Source: Capnocytophaga sp. oral taxon 338 str. F0234 (GTDB taxonomy: Bacteria; Bacteroidota; Bacteroidia; Flavobacteriales; Flavobacteriaceae). Taken from it: 64,000 nucleotides of DNA. Each line of letters opens with the position of its first letter. Position 1 is the stretch's first letter. The position numbers and the translations under genes are program-made. Below, in pieces: positions 8,617 to 16,504 of the stretch. The stretch is from the NCBI RefSeq assembly GCF_000192225.1, contig NZ_GL872413.1, forward strand, positions 1,940,828 through 2,004,827, read 5' to 3'. The notes beneath the pieces were generated by a model. The model was not told the DNA's origin. It made no database searches and saw nothing but the letters and a program-made list of their open reading frames with translations.

Positions 8617-8775
8617 ATGAAAAGAACATTTCAACCCTCAAAGAGAAAAAGAAGAAATAAACACGGTTTTAGAGAACGTATGGCAACAGCAAACGGACGT
8701 AAGGTATTGGCACGCCGTAGAGCTAAAGGAAGAAAAAAACTTACTGTTTCCTCTGAACCAAGACATAAGAAATAA
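8617..8775 (+). CDS. rpmH: 50S ribosomal protein L34
   Basis: 52 residues, starting [20 protein letters not shown], then [20 protein letters not shown], which is unmistakable L34. The tail ([12 protein letters not shown]) is slightly longer than in the E. coli protein, as is common in Bacteroidota. It is a structural protein of the large subunit. It stands alone here with its own promoter and terminator; the rnpA and dnaA genes that accompany it in many bacteria are absent. Confidence 0.97.
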   Translation: MKRTFQPSKRKRRNKHGFRERMATANGRKVLARRRAKGRKKLTVSSEPRHKK

Positions 8776-8799
8776 TGTTTATAACTTTCTGTAACAAGT

Positions 8800-8838
8800 A
8801 AGGTGCCGTCTGAAGATAGATAGCACCTTTTTTTGTTT
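8800..8838 (+). terminator. Intrinsic terminator after rpmH
   Basis: Stem AAGGTGC (8800-8806) pairs with GCACCTT (8823-8829), followed by a run of T. Confidence 0.75.
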
Positions 8839-8888
8839 TTCACATACTCACTTACGCAACTTTACTATTCACTATTTATTTTTCACTT

Positions 8889-10109
8889 ATGAAGTCTATC
8901 GCAGAAATTCGTCGTGATTTCCCTATCTTAGAGAGAAAGATAGGCGGAAATCCTCTAGTATATTTTGACAATGGGGCAACTTCTCAAAAGCCCCAACAGG
9001 TCATTGATAGCATTGTCCATTTTTACACCACCTACAATGCGAATATCCATCGTGGGGTACATACCCTCAGCCAAGGGGCGACTAATGCTTATGAAGAGGC
9101 AAGGAGAAAACTCCAAAAGCATATTAATGCAGCCAAATCCTACGAGGTGATTTTCACCAGTGGCACTACTGAAGGGATTAATTTGGTAGCTACTTGCCTT
9201 ACTCCTTTTGTAAAGAAAAATGATGAGATATTAGTCCTCACTACAGAGCATCATAGTAATATCGTACCTTGGCAGTTTCTATGCGAGCGTACAGGAGCCA
9301 TCCTCCGCCCTATTCCTATAGATGAAAAAGGAATGATTATTCTAGAGGATTTTAAATCAATACTCTCAGAGCGTACCAAAGTAGTCAGCTGTCAACATGT
9401 GTCCAATGCCTTGGGCAATGTACATCCTGTCAAGGAAATCATTACTTTAGCCCATAGTGTAGGCGCCGTAACTCTCATTGATGGTGCCCAGAGTTGTCCA
9501 CACTTTACTATAGATGTACAGGACTTAGATGCTGACTTCTACGTGGCTTCAGGTCATAAAATGTATGCCCCTACAGGTATCGGCTTTCTCTATGGAAAAG
9601 AGGTATGGCTTGAGAAACTCCCTCCCTACAAAGGTGGTGGAGATATGATTAAAACCGTTTGTTTTGATAAAACTACTTATGCTGATCTCCCTTATAAGTT
9701 AGAGGCAGGAACGCCAAATATCTGTGGTGGTATCGCATACGGGGTAGCTATTGATTATATGCATTCCTTGGGCATGACTAACATTGCTGACCATGAACAT
9801 GCCCTGCTAAGATATGCCCACAAGCAAATTCACAACATAGGTGGCATTACCATCTATGGTACAAACGATTTAGATCATAAGGCAGGAGTAATCTCCTTTA
9901 ATATCAATGGTGCTCATCCTTATGATATAGGAACCCTCCTTGATCAAATGGGAATTGCTGTACGTACAGGACATCACTGTGCTCAACCTGTAATGGATTT
10001 CTACCATATTCCAGGTACCGTGCGAGCAAGTTTCGCTGTCTATAACACTCTTGAGGAAGTAGATAGACTCATTGAAGGTATCAGAAAGGCAATAAAGATG
10101 CTTTTATAA
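8889..10109 (+). CDS. sufS: Cysteine desulfurase SufS
   Basis: 406 residues, the normal size for SufS (class II, NifS-like, PLP-dependent). The PLP lysine is K224 in ASGHKMYAPTG. The persulfide cysteine is C364 in RTGHHCAQP, inside the short loop typical of SufS rather than IscS. It releases sulfur from cysteine for Fe-S cluster assembly in the cytoplasm. It stands alone: none of sufB, sufC, sufD or sufE is next to it, although these usually sit together in Flavobacteriia, so the rest must lie outside the window. Confidence 0.95.
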   Translation: MKSIAEIRRDFPILERKIGGNPLVYFDNGATSQKPQQVIDSIVHFYTTYNANIHRGVHTLSQGATNAYEEARRKLQKHINAAKSYEVIFTSGTTEGINLVATCLTPFVKKNDEILVLTTEHHSNIVPWQFLCERTGAILRPIPIDEKGMIILEDFKSILSERTKVVSCQHVSNALGNVHPVKEIITLAHSVGAVTLIDGAQSCPHFTIDVQDLDADFYVASGHKMYAPTGIGFLYGKEVWLEKLPPYKGGGDMIKTVCFDKTTYADLPYKLEAGTPNICGGIAYGVAIDYMHSLGMTNIADHEHALLRYAHKQIHNIGGITIYGTNDLDHKAGVISFNINGAHPYDIGTLLDQMGIAVRTGHHCAQPVMDFYHIPGTVRASFAVYNTLEEVDRLIEGIRKAIKMLL

Positions 10110-10169
10110 TATTTTTAACTTATTCAAAATGAACTATTTCTATTGAGTAAAAAAATATTTATTTTTCAC

Positions 10170-10199
10170 TTGTCAATTAAAAAAATAGTTGTACCTTTG
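10170..10199 (+). promoter_or_regulatory. Promoter of tRNA-Leu
   Basis: TTG at 10170-10172 and TACCTTTG at 10192-10199, 19-bp spacer. The tRNA begins 20 bp after the -7 box. Confidence 0.65.
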
Positions 10200-10219
10200 C
10201 CATGTCTTAAAAGCCACAT

Positions 10220-10301
10220 GCGGGTGTGGTGAAATTGGTAGACACGCCAGACTTAGGATCTGGTGCCGTGAGGTGTGTAGGTTCGAGTCCTATCACCCGC
10301 A
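10220..10301 (+). tRNA. tRNA-Leu (anticodon UAG)
   Basis: Acceptor stem GCGGGTG pairs with CACCCGC. The anticodon arm is CCAGA-CTTAGGA-TCTGG, giving anticodon TAG (reads CUN leucine codons). A long variable arm (GGTGCCGTGAGGTGT) and a T-arm GTAGGTTCGAGTCCTAT complete a class II tRNA. The 3' CCA is not encoded, so it must be added by the CCA enzyme (a cca gene lies at 62 kb in this window). Confidence 0.97.
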
Positions 10302-10303
10302 CT

Positions 10304-10335
10304 AAACTCTCAGAAAAGTTCTGAGAGTTTTTTTA
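10304..10335 (+). terminator. Terminator after tRNA-Leu
   Basis: A 12-bp stem, AAACTCTCAGAA (10304-10315) with TTCTGAGAGTTT (10319-10330), tight 3-nt loop, followed by T residues. Confidence 0.8.
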
Positions 10336-10350
10336 TATAAAAGAGTCTGT

Positions 10351-11670
10351 ATGTTAGCATCTTTCCAAAATCATCTCCAGCGAAATTTCCCTTTTCTGTG
10401 GCAGAAAAGAATCATCCTTGCCATTAGCGGTGGTATTGATAGCGTAGTATTGGCTTACCTGCTCAAGGAATTACAAATCCCTTTCCTTATGGCACATTGC
10501 AACTTTCAATTACGAGGAGAAGAAAGTGAAGGTGATCAGCATTTTGTAGAAGCCTTGGCTCAGAAACTCTCAATGCCTTTGGAGGTCAAGCGATTTGCTA
10601 CAAAAGAGTATGGAAAAACACATGCACTCAATACCCAATTAGCTGCCCGTGTTCTCCGTTATGAATGGTTTGAACAAATCCGACAAAAAAAAGGATATGA
10701 CTATATTCTTACCGCTCATCAGGCTAATGATTCTTGGGAAACATTTTTAATAAATACCTCACGTGGTACAGGGCTTAAAGGCCTTTTAGGAGTTCCTGTA
10801 CAAAATAATACTATCTTACGTCCACTATTAGGATTCTCTAGAGAGGAAATTCTTGCTTTTGCTAAGGAAAATAATATTATTTGGCGTGAGGATAGCTCTA
10901 ATAACTCCGATGCTTATACCCGTAATAAGATTCGGCATCATATCTCCCCTATTCTATCTCAGATACATCCCAATTTCTTAAAAAACCTTGAAAAGACCCA
11001 ACATATCCTACAACTAACATATTCTTTTATAGAAGAACAATTAGAAAAGTACAGAAAAAAATGCTTTATCATAGGGACACCTATTATATTTTTAGTTAAT
11101 ATACTCAAGGATCATCCTCACAGAAGTTTTCTATTATATGAATTACTTTCCCCTTATGGGTTTACAGGAATAGAAATCTTGGAACGATTTTTGTATGCAT
11201 CCACAGGTAAACAAATATTTTCCAACACTCATCGTATTCTTTCAAACAGAGGACAATGGCTTATTCTCCCAATAGAAAAAAATACTACAACTAATATCTT
11301 TTATATCCATAAAGAAGATAAAAGTATTGATTACCCTTTAACTATTCATTTAGAGGAGATATCAGCTATAGAAAAATCTAAGAAAGGAACCATTTTTCTT
11401 GATAAGGAAAAAATTCAGTTTCCTTTATGTATTCGTAAACGTAAAAAAGGTGACATTTTCTATCCTTATGGGATGAATGGAAAGAAAAAAACCTTAAGCA
11501 AATATTTTAAAGATGAGAAATATTCACTCTATGAAAAAGAAAATCAATGGCTTTTAGTAGATAATACCGACCAAATCCTCTGGGTAATAGGCAAGCGACC
11601 TGATGAACGCTTTCTCGCTACAAAGAATACAAAAAGAATATTAGATATTTCCATAAAAACAATACAATAA
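10351..11670 (+). CDS. tilS: tRNA(Ile)-lysidine synthase TilS
   Basis: 439 residues. The PP-loop ATP motif is SGGIDS at residues 26-31. LMAHCNFQLRGEES and LTAHQANDSWETFL, then REDSSNNSDAYTRNKIRHHI, are further TilS signatures. A C-terminal domain (from about 350: FPLCIRKRKKGDIFYPYGM) matches the TilS C-terminal substrate-binding domain. It converts the wobble cytidine of tRNA-Ile(CAU) to lysidine so that it reads AUA. It starts 16 bp after the tRNA terminator T-tract. It is AT-rich and has a small gap (23 bp) before the nuclease gene. Confidence 0.95.
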   Translation: MLASFQNHLQRNFPFLWQKRIILAISGGIDSVVLAYLLKELQIPFLMAHCNFQLRGEESEGDQHFVEALAQKLSMPLEVKRFATKEYGKTHALNTQLAARVLRYEWFEQIRQKKGYDYILTAHQANDSWETFLINTSRGTGLKGLLGVPVQNNTILRPLLGFSREEILAFAKENNIIWREDSSNNSDAYTRNKIRHHISPILSQIHPNFLKNLEKTQHILQLTYSFIEEQLEKYRKKCFIIGTPIIFLVNILKDHPHRSFLLYELLSPYGFTGIEILERFLYASTGKQIFSNTHRILSNRGQWLILPIEKNTTTNIFYIHKEDKSIDYPLTIHLEEISAIEKSKKGTIFLDKEKIQFPLCIRKRKKGDIFYPYGMNGKKKTLSKYFKDEKYSLYEKENQWLLVDNTDQILWVIGKRPDERFLATKNTKRILDISIKTIQ

Positions 11671-11693
11671 ATATTAACCTAAAATATCCTCTT

Positions 11694-12554
11694 ATGAAGA
11701 AATTATTAATTATATCCTCTCTTATTACTTTTATCGCCTGTGGAGGTGAAAATCTTAAAGAAAATCCTAATGATCCTTACAAAAAAATAGAAGAAATTCA
11801 AAAGAGGAAGGAAGCTTATACTCCTCATCTTCCAATAAACTATCAGAAGATAACCGTTCCTTCTAAACTAAAATATTACTATCAAAGCATTAATTTCAAT
11901 AAAAATGGAGAAGCTTTAAAAGAAGATTTAGCAATCCTTACCATTACTAAACATACAAAAATCCTTGCTTATGGAGAGCGACATCCTTTTTTAGAAAAAG
12001 CCAATGCAGACCCTAACAACCCTCAGAATATTTTACTAGTCTACACAGGTGAAAGTCGTCCTAAGAGCCATATTCAAAAGCGCTATAATTCTCAAGGAGA
12101 TGTGAATACAGAACATATCTATCCTCAGAGCTACTTAAAGAAATACAATAATCCTGAATCTCCCTTGGGCGATTTACATCATTTACAGTATATTGATAGC
12201 AACATGAACTCTTCTCGTGGAAACCTCCCTTATGGTGAAGGAAAAGGAGAAGCAAACAGAAGCACTAAAGGAAAATTCTGGTACCCTTCTGATGAATATA
12301 AAGGAGATATTGCTCGTATGATTATGTATATGTATCTGCGTTATAACCTGCCTTGGAATCATGTAAGCACTGAGGGAATAGGTCTTTTTCTCAAATGGAA
12401 TGCTGAAGATAGAGTATCTCCTTTGGAACTACAACGTAATAATGAAATAGAACAAGCTCAAGGTAACCGTAATCCTTTTATTGATAATCCATACTTAGCT
12501 ACCAAAATATTTGGAGAAATAAAGAATTATTCTCCTGAAAATTCTTGGAAATAA
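11694..12554 (+). CDS. Endonuclease I family lipoprotein, copy 1
   Basis: 286 residues. The signal peptide ends in a lipobox (ITFIACGGEN, cysteine 17), so it is probably an outer-envelope or exported lipoprotein. The nuclease core carries NTEHIYPQSYL (catalytic-type His 141), LGDLHHLQYIDSNMNSSRGN and KGDIARMIMYMYLRYNLPW, typical of the Endonuclease I (PF04231) fold with a metal-bound histidine. It is expected to cut DNA or RNA outside the cytoplasm, for nutrient acquisition or escape from extracellular DNA; that role is inferred. A second copy follows 115 bp downstream with its own promoter. Confidence 0.88.
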   Translation: MKKLLIISSLITFIACGGENLKENPNDPYKKIEEIQKRKEAYTPHLPINYQKITVPSKLKYYYQSINFNKNGEALKEDLAILTITKHTKILAYGERHPFLEKANADPNNPQNILLVYTGESRPKSHIQKRYNSQGDVNTEHIYPQSYLKKYNNPESPLGDLHHLQYIDSNMNSSRGNLPYGEGKGEANRSTKGKFWYPSDEYKGDIARMIMYMYLRYNLPWNHVSTEGIGLFLKWNAEDRVSPLELQRNNEIEQAQGNRNPFIDNPYLATKIFGEIKNYSPENSWK

Positions 12555-12592
12555 CTTATTAAAGCGAAAAATTAAATCTTATCTCTTTTTTC

Positions 12593-12623
12593 TTGCTTTA
12601 GAAAAATAGAATTCATATCTTTG
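12593..12623 (+). promoter_or_regulatory. Promoter of endonuclease copy 2
   Basis: TTG at 12593-12595 and TATCTTTG at 12616-12623, 20-bp spacer, 46 bp upstream of the ATG. Confidence 0.6.
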
Positions 12624-12669
12624 CACTACCCATAAGGATATAACAACTTTATAATAAAAACACTTTGCT

Positions 12670-13533
12670 ATGAAAAAAATATTCTTTATTTCTTCCCTAC
12701 TTATCTCTTTGATAGGATGCAGTGGAGAAAATTTTGCAGATATGCAGATTGAAAAACCTAAAAATCCTCAGGAAAATCCTCAAAATCCAATTACTCCAAA
12801 TCATAAGGATTCTATTAAAACTCCTGATAAACCTACCCCTCCTCCCACACCTCCAAAACCTACCCCCAATACAGGGGATATAACAGTACCCCTAAAGTTG
12901 AAGGCTTACTATCAAGGTGTGGATTTCACTAAGAGCGGAGAAGTTCTTAAAGATGAGTTAGCCACCCTTACCATAACCAAGCACAGGACTTATCTTGGGT
13001 ATGAGCGACGTCATAACTACTTACCTAAAGCCGATGCGGATCTCTCTCATGGAGGAAATGTTATATTGGTATATACAGGTGAAAGTCGTAATTATCAAAA
13101 CCATGTTAATACAGAACATATTTACCCACAGAGTTTATTTAACAAAGCGGCTAAACCCAAAGGAGACTTACATCACTTACGTGCTTGTGATATTAATGTA
13201 AATTCCAATCGTGGAAATCTACCTTTTACTGAAGGAAGTGGAAAAGCTAGAAAAATAGGAAGAGGTTGGTATCCTTCCGATGAGTTCAAAGGGGATGTGG
13301 CTCGTATGATTATGTATATGCACTTACACTACAACCTTCCTTGGAATGCAGTAAGTACCAATGGTATAAAGCTATTTCTCAAATGGAATGCAGAGGATAA
13401 AGTATCTCCTTTAGAACTACAACGCAATAATGTTATAGAAGAAGCTCAAGGCAATCGTAATCCTTTCATTGATAATCCTTATTTGGCTACTAAACTTTGG
13501 GGAGGTGATACTGCAGAGAATACTTGGAAATAA
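12670..13533 (+). CDS. Endonuclease I family lipoprotein, copy 2
   Basis: 287 residues, a close paralog of the preceding gene. Lipobox LISLIGCSGEN (cysteine 17) is followed by a Pro/Thr-rich linker of about 55 residues (KPTPPPTPPKPTP) that copy 1 lacks. The core has NTEHIYPQSLF (His 150), KGDLHHLRACDINVNSNRGN and KGDVARMIMYMHLHYNLPW. The last 60 residues are nearly the same in both copies (FLKWNAEDKVSPLELQRNN, NRNPFIDNPYLATK). Membrane anchoring by lipid with a flexible spacer is likely. A promoter of its own suggests separate regulation. Confidence 0.88.
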   Translation: MKKIFFISSLLISLIGCSGENFADMQIEKPKNPQENPQNPITPNHKDSIKTPDKPTPPPTPPKPTPNTGDITVPLKLKAYYQGVDFTKSGEVLKDELATLTITKHRTYLGYERRHNYLPKADADLSHGGNVILVYTGESRNYQNHVNTEHIYPQSLFNKAAKPKGDLHHLRACDINVNSNRGNLPFTEGSGKARKIGRGWYPSDEFKGDVARMIMYMHLHYNLPWNAVSTNGIKLFLKWNAEDKVSPLELQRNNVIEEAQGNRNPFIDNPYLATKLWGGDTAENTWK

Positions 13534-13609
13534 TCCATATCAGCTAGCTTAAGACTCAAAAATTAAGAGTTACTCTTTCAAAGAGAAAAACTTACAAATT
13601 AATATCTTA

Positions 13610-13646
13610 TAGGAGATATGTTTAAAAGACATACCTCCTATATTTT
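13610..13646 (+). terminator. Terminator-like hairpin after the endonuclease pair
   Basis: TAGGAGATATGT (13610-13621) pairs with ACATACCTCCTA (13629-13640) with one mismatch, followed by TATTTTG. Confidence 0.55.
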
Positions 13647-13780
13647 GTTAACTATCAGATAATGATTATCTTTGCTCCAATTGTAAAAAAATTAGATACC
13701 ATCAAAAAAGAAAATGTTATATGGGCAACTTTATGTGTACATGATGGCTGAATTGACGAAAAAATAAAATACGAAGAGAA

Positions 13781-13813
13781 TTTGATTTTTAGAAGGATTT
13801 TTAATTATCTTTG
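13781..13813 (+). promoter_or_regulatory. Promoter of the lytic transglycosylase gene
   Basis: TTTG at 13781-13784 and TATCTTTG at 13806-13813, 21-bp spacer. The leader is about 75 nt. Confidence 0.6.
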
Positions 13814-13892
13814 CAAACTAAAATAACAGTCAATCCATTTAGTCTCAAAAGATGGAGATAATAATCTTGAGTATTAAAATATAAACTATTAA

Positions 13893-14855
13893 ATGATGAA
13901 AAAAATATGTTCTGTTTGTCAGAAGGTATTCAGTGCTATAGGAGTATTAGCCATAGCTTTGTTGCTTATCAATGCCGTAGCTACCCCTTCTGATGGAGAA
14001 GTCCTCTCTCTTAGTGAGGATGACCCTCTTATAATAGATGCACTTACAGAAAGAGATAGCCTACCACCTTACCAAATTCGAGCATGGGATTTGCCTAAGA
14101 AGATAGATTTTGCAGGAGAAGCTGTGCCTCTGCATATTCCAGATGTACGCGAGCGACTTGATCGTGAGTTACTTGTTAATGTTTATTGGCAATCTAATGG
14201 ATTACTTCTTATCAAGCGTGCTCATAAGTATTTCCCTATCATAGAGCCTATCCTCAACAAATATGATATTCCTAATGATTTCAAATATTTGGTACTTATT
14301 GAAAGCGGTTTACAGAATGTTGTCTCACCATCGGGAGCTGCTGGATTTTGGCAATTTATGAAAAATACAGCAAAAGAATATAATTTAGAGATGGAGGATA
14401 CTGTAGATGAACGCTATCACTTAGAGAAGGCTACAGAAGCAGCTTGCTTATACTTAAAGAAGGCTAAAGAAGAGGTAGGAAGTTGGACACTTGCCGCTGC
14501 TGCTTATAATGCAGGAAAAAATGGAATTCGTACCCAACTAAGCAAACAACAAGTAACCGATTATTATGACTTATATCTTAATAATGAAACCAGTCGCTAT
14601 GTTTTCCGTATCTTAGCAGTCAAAGAAATCATGAAAAATCCTAAAAAATATGGCTTCATTTATAAGAAAAACCAGTTATATGATTTAGAACCTGTACAAT
14701 ATATCACTGTGGATTCTACTATCACTAACTTAGCAGATTTTGCAAAAATCTATAAAACAAATTATAAGACTATTCGCTTGCTAAATCCTTGGATACGCGA
14801 CTTCTCCCTACAGAATAAAACTGGAAAGACATACATTATCAAAGTTCCCAAATAA
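13893..14855 (+). CDS. Membrane-anchored lytic transglycosylase (SLT domain)
   Basis: 320 residues. One N-terminal hydrophobic segment (about residues 14-30) acts as a signal or anchor. The SLT domain shows the catalytic glutamate E137 in LIESGLQN, then SPSGAAGFWQFM and WTLAAAAYNAGKNGI, as in MltD-like enzymes. It should cleave peptidoglycan glycan strands with 1,6-anhydro product. The C-terminal 50 residues (YITVDSTITNLADFAKIY, then YKTIRLLNPWI) resemble a LysM-like repeat. It precedes a LolD-like ATPase gene by 23 bp. Confidence 0.9.
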   Translation: MMKKICSVCQKVFSAIGVLAIALLLINAVATPSDGEVLSLSEDDPLIIDALTERDSLPPYQIRAWDLPKKIDFAGEAVPLHIPDVRERLDRELLVNVYWQSNGLLLIKRAHKYFPIIEPILNKYDIPNDFKYLVLIESGLQNVVSPSGAAGFWQFMKNTAKEYNLEMEDTVDERYHLEKATEAACLYLKKAKEEVGSWTLAAAAYNAGKNGIRTQLSKQQVTDYYDLYLNNETSRYVFRILAVKEIMKNPKKYGFIYKKNQLYDLEPVQYITVDSTITNLADFAKIYKTNYKTIRLLNPWIRDFSLQNKTGKTYIIKVPK

Positions 14856-14878
14856 CTAAAATAGCTAAGAATTTTCTA

Positions 14879-15541
14879 ATGATAAAAGCAATCAATATAC
14901 ACAAGAAGTTTGGAAATGTGGAAGTACTCAAAGGTGTAGATATACAGGTAGAGAAAGCACAAGTAGTTTCCATTGTAGGAGCTTCAGGAGCAGGAAAGAC
15001 TACTTTGCTACACATTTTAGGAACTTTGGATACTATGACCCATCCAGAAGAAAGTACGCTACTTATCAACAATATAGATATTAAAAGACTTTCTGCAAAG
15101 AAGATAGCCTATTTTAGAAATGAGCAGATAGGGTTTATCTTTCAGTTTCACCAATTATTACCTGAATTTACAGCTTTAGAGAATGTTTGTATACCTGCTC
15201 TCATCAAAGGAACATCAAAAAAACAAGCAGAACATAAGGCTGAAGAATTATTAAATTATCTAGGGCTTTCTCACCGAATTTCACATAAACCAGAAGCTCT
15301 TTCAGGTGGAGAACAACAGCGTGTTGCTGTAGCCCGAGCTCTAATTAATCAACCTGCCGTCGTTTTTGCTGATGAACCTAGTGGAAATTTAGATTCAGAA
15401 AGTGCGCAACAGCTACATCATCTATTCTTCGATTTACGAGATAAATTCGCACAGACATTTGTAATTGTAACACATAATACAGAATTAGCCCAGATGGCAG
15501 ATAAAGTATTTACCATGCAAGATGGCAAAATAATTCCTTGA
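14879..15541 (+). CDS. ABC transporter ATP-binding protein, LolD/MacB type
   Basis: 220 residues, a lone ATPase subunit. Walker A GASGAGKTT is at 34-42, the signature LSGGEQQRVAVARAL at about 140-154 and Walker B AVVFADEPSGNLDSE follows. The Q-loop is FIFQFHQLLPEFTALENV. The QLLPEF and ADEPSGNLD patterns are those of the LolD/FtsE/MacB group, which drives lipoprotein release or envelope remodelling rather than import. No permease gene is adjacent, so its membrane partner (LolC/E-like) is elsewhere. LolD is the likelier role but not proven. Confidence 0.8.
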   Translation: MIKAINIHKKFGNVEVLKGVDIQVEKAQVVSIVGASGAGKTTLLHILGTLDTMTHPEESTLLINNIDIKRLSAKKIAYFRNEQIGFIFQFHQLLPEFTALENVCIPALIKGTSKKQAEHKAEELLNYLGLSHRISHKPEALSGGEQQRVAVARALINQPAVVFADEPSGNLDSESAQQLHHLFFDLRDKFAQTFVIVTHNTELAQMADKVFTMQDGKIIP

Positions 15542-15569
15542 GAATTAAATAAAAAAATAACGAAAAATA

Positions 15570-15601
15570 TTTGGTAGTTTCAATAAAAGTTCGTTATTTT
15601 G
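15570..15601 (+). promoter_or_regulatory. Promoter of rpmB-rpmG-DUF4295
   Basis: TTTG at 15570-15573 and a near-consensus -7 box TTATTTTG at 15594-15601 (one mismatch), 20-bp spacer. Confidence 0.5.
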
Positions 15602-15636
15602 CACCCCGATTAAATAATGAACTAAAAAGAGATAAA

Positions 15637-15873
15637 ATGGCACAAGTTTGTGAATTGACAGGTAAGAAAGCGATGGGAGGGAACAATGTTTCTCACGCCA
15701 TGAACAAAACAAAAAGGAAATTTAAAGCGAATTTGACAACCAAACGTTTCTATATTCCTGAAGAAGACCGATGGATTACTTTGCGTGTTTCAACAAGCGC
15801 TATTAAAACCATTAACAAAAAAGGAATTACTGCGGTTCTAAAAGAAGCAAAAAAACAAGGATTTATAAAATAA
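15637..15873 (+). CDS. rpmB: 50S ribosomal protein L28
   Basis: 78 residues from the ATG at 15637 ([20 protein letters not shown]). A longer in-frame reading starts at 15571 but would overlap the promoter, so the shorter start is chosen. It contains [19 protein letters not shown] and [16 protein letters not shown], all typical of L28. It is first in a three-gene operon with rpmG and a DUF4295 gene, the conserved Bacteroidota order. Confidence 0.97.
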   Translation: MAQVCELTGKKAMGGNNVSHAMNKTKRKFKANLTTKRFYIPEEDRWITLRVSTSAIKTINKKGITAVLKEAKKQGFIK

Positions 15874-15892
15874 CTCATAAATTACTACGGCA

Positions 15893-16075
15893 ATGGCTAA
15901 AAAAGGAAATAGAATACAAGTGATCTTGGAATGTACTGAACATAAGGATTCTGGAATGCCTGGAACCTCAAGATATATTACTACTAAAAATAAAAAAAAT
16001 ACTCCTGATAGATTGGAACTTAAAAAGTTCAACCCTATTCTAAAGAGAGTAACTGTTCATAAAGAAATTAAATAA
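15893..16075 (+). CDS. rpmG: 50S ribosomal protein L33
   Basis: 60 residues: [20 protein letters not shown], then [20 protein letters not shown] and [13 protein letters not shown]. The zinc-binding CxxC pairs of some L33 proteins are absent: there is one cysteine only, so this is the zinc-free form. It follows rpmB by 19 bp and precedes the DUF4295 gene by 8 bp. Confidence 0.97.
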   Translation: MAKKGNRIQVILECTEHKDSGMPGTSRYITTKNKKNTPDRLELKKFNPILKRVTVHKEIK

Positions 16076-16083
16076 ATAGTACT

Positions 16084-16236
16084 ATGGCAAAGAAAACAGT
16101 AGCAACTTTACAGGGAAAATCAAAAAGATTAACCAAAGTAATTAAAATGGTGAAATCTCCAAAAACAGGTGCATATACTTTCGTAGAGGGAGTTATGGCT
16201 CCTGAACTAGCTGAAGAGTTCTTGAAAAAGAAATAA
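16084..16236 (+). CDS. DUF4295 small protein
   Basis: 50 residues, MAKKTVATLQGKSKRLTKVI then KMVKSPKTGAYTFVEGVMAP. It matches the DUF4295 family, small basic proteins found in Bacteroidota just after rpmB-rpmG; a ribosome-associated role has been suspected from this linkage. In many relatives ftsY comes next, but here a terminator follows and ftsY is absent. Confidence 0.88.
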   Translation: MAKKTVATLQGKSKRLTKVIKMVKSPKTGAYTFVEGVMAPELAEEFLKKK

Positions 16237-16283
16237 TTCAATAGAAAGAAATTTCTATCTATTATACTAAGAAACACATAAAA

Positions 16284-16325
16284 AAAGAGACTGTCCGGAA
16301 AGGGATAGTCTCTTTCCTATATATA
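16284..16325 (+). terminator. Terminator after the rpmB operon
   Basis: AAAGAGACTGTCC (16284-16296) pairs with GGGATAGTCTCTTT (16302-16318 region) with a G-T wobble, flanked by A and T runs. It could also serve waaA from the other side. Confidence 0.7.
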
Positions 16326-16504
16326 GGAATTAGTATCTAAACTCTACTCTTTAAAAATGTCTTTACATCTTGTCTTATTGTTTGAAGAAGTAAAAAATTA
16401 TTTAAAATGTAATAAATTTGATACAAAAAAACAAGACAACTTAAATTAATAAAAAAGAATCCTCTTAATTAATTATATTTTACTAAAAAAATAGACTATA
16501 AGAA

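Larger units (their letters stand above)
13534..13892. other. Intergenic region (359 bp) with hairpin and two promoters
   Basis: No convincing gene. It holds a terminator-like hairpin at 13610-13640, a -7-like TATCTTTG near 13667 followed by a 29-codon ORF with no recognisable product, and the promoter of the lytic transglycosylase gene near its right end. Confidence 0.5.

Noticed and set aside
13661-13750. 29-codon ORF near a -7-like TATCTTTG between the nuclease and transglycosylase genes
   Set aside because: Start and promoter would overlap, and the peptide (MIIFAPIVKKLDTIKK) has no recognisable feature; noted only in the intergenic entry.
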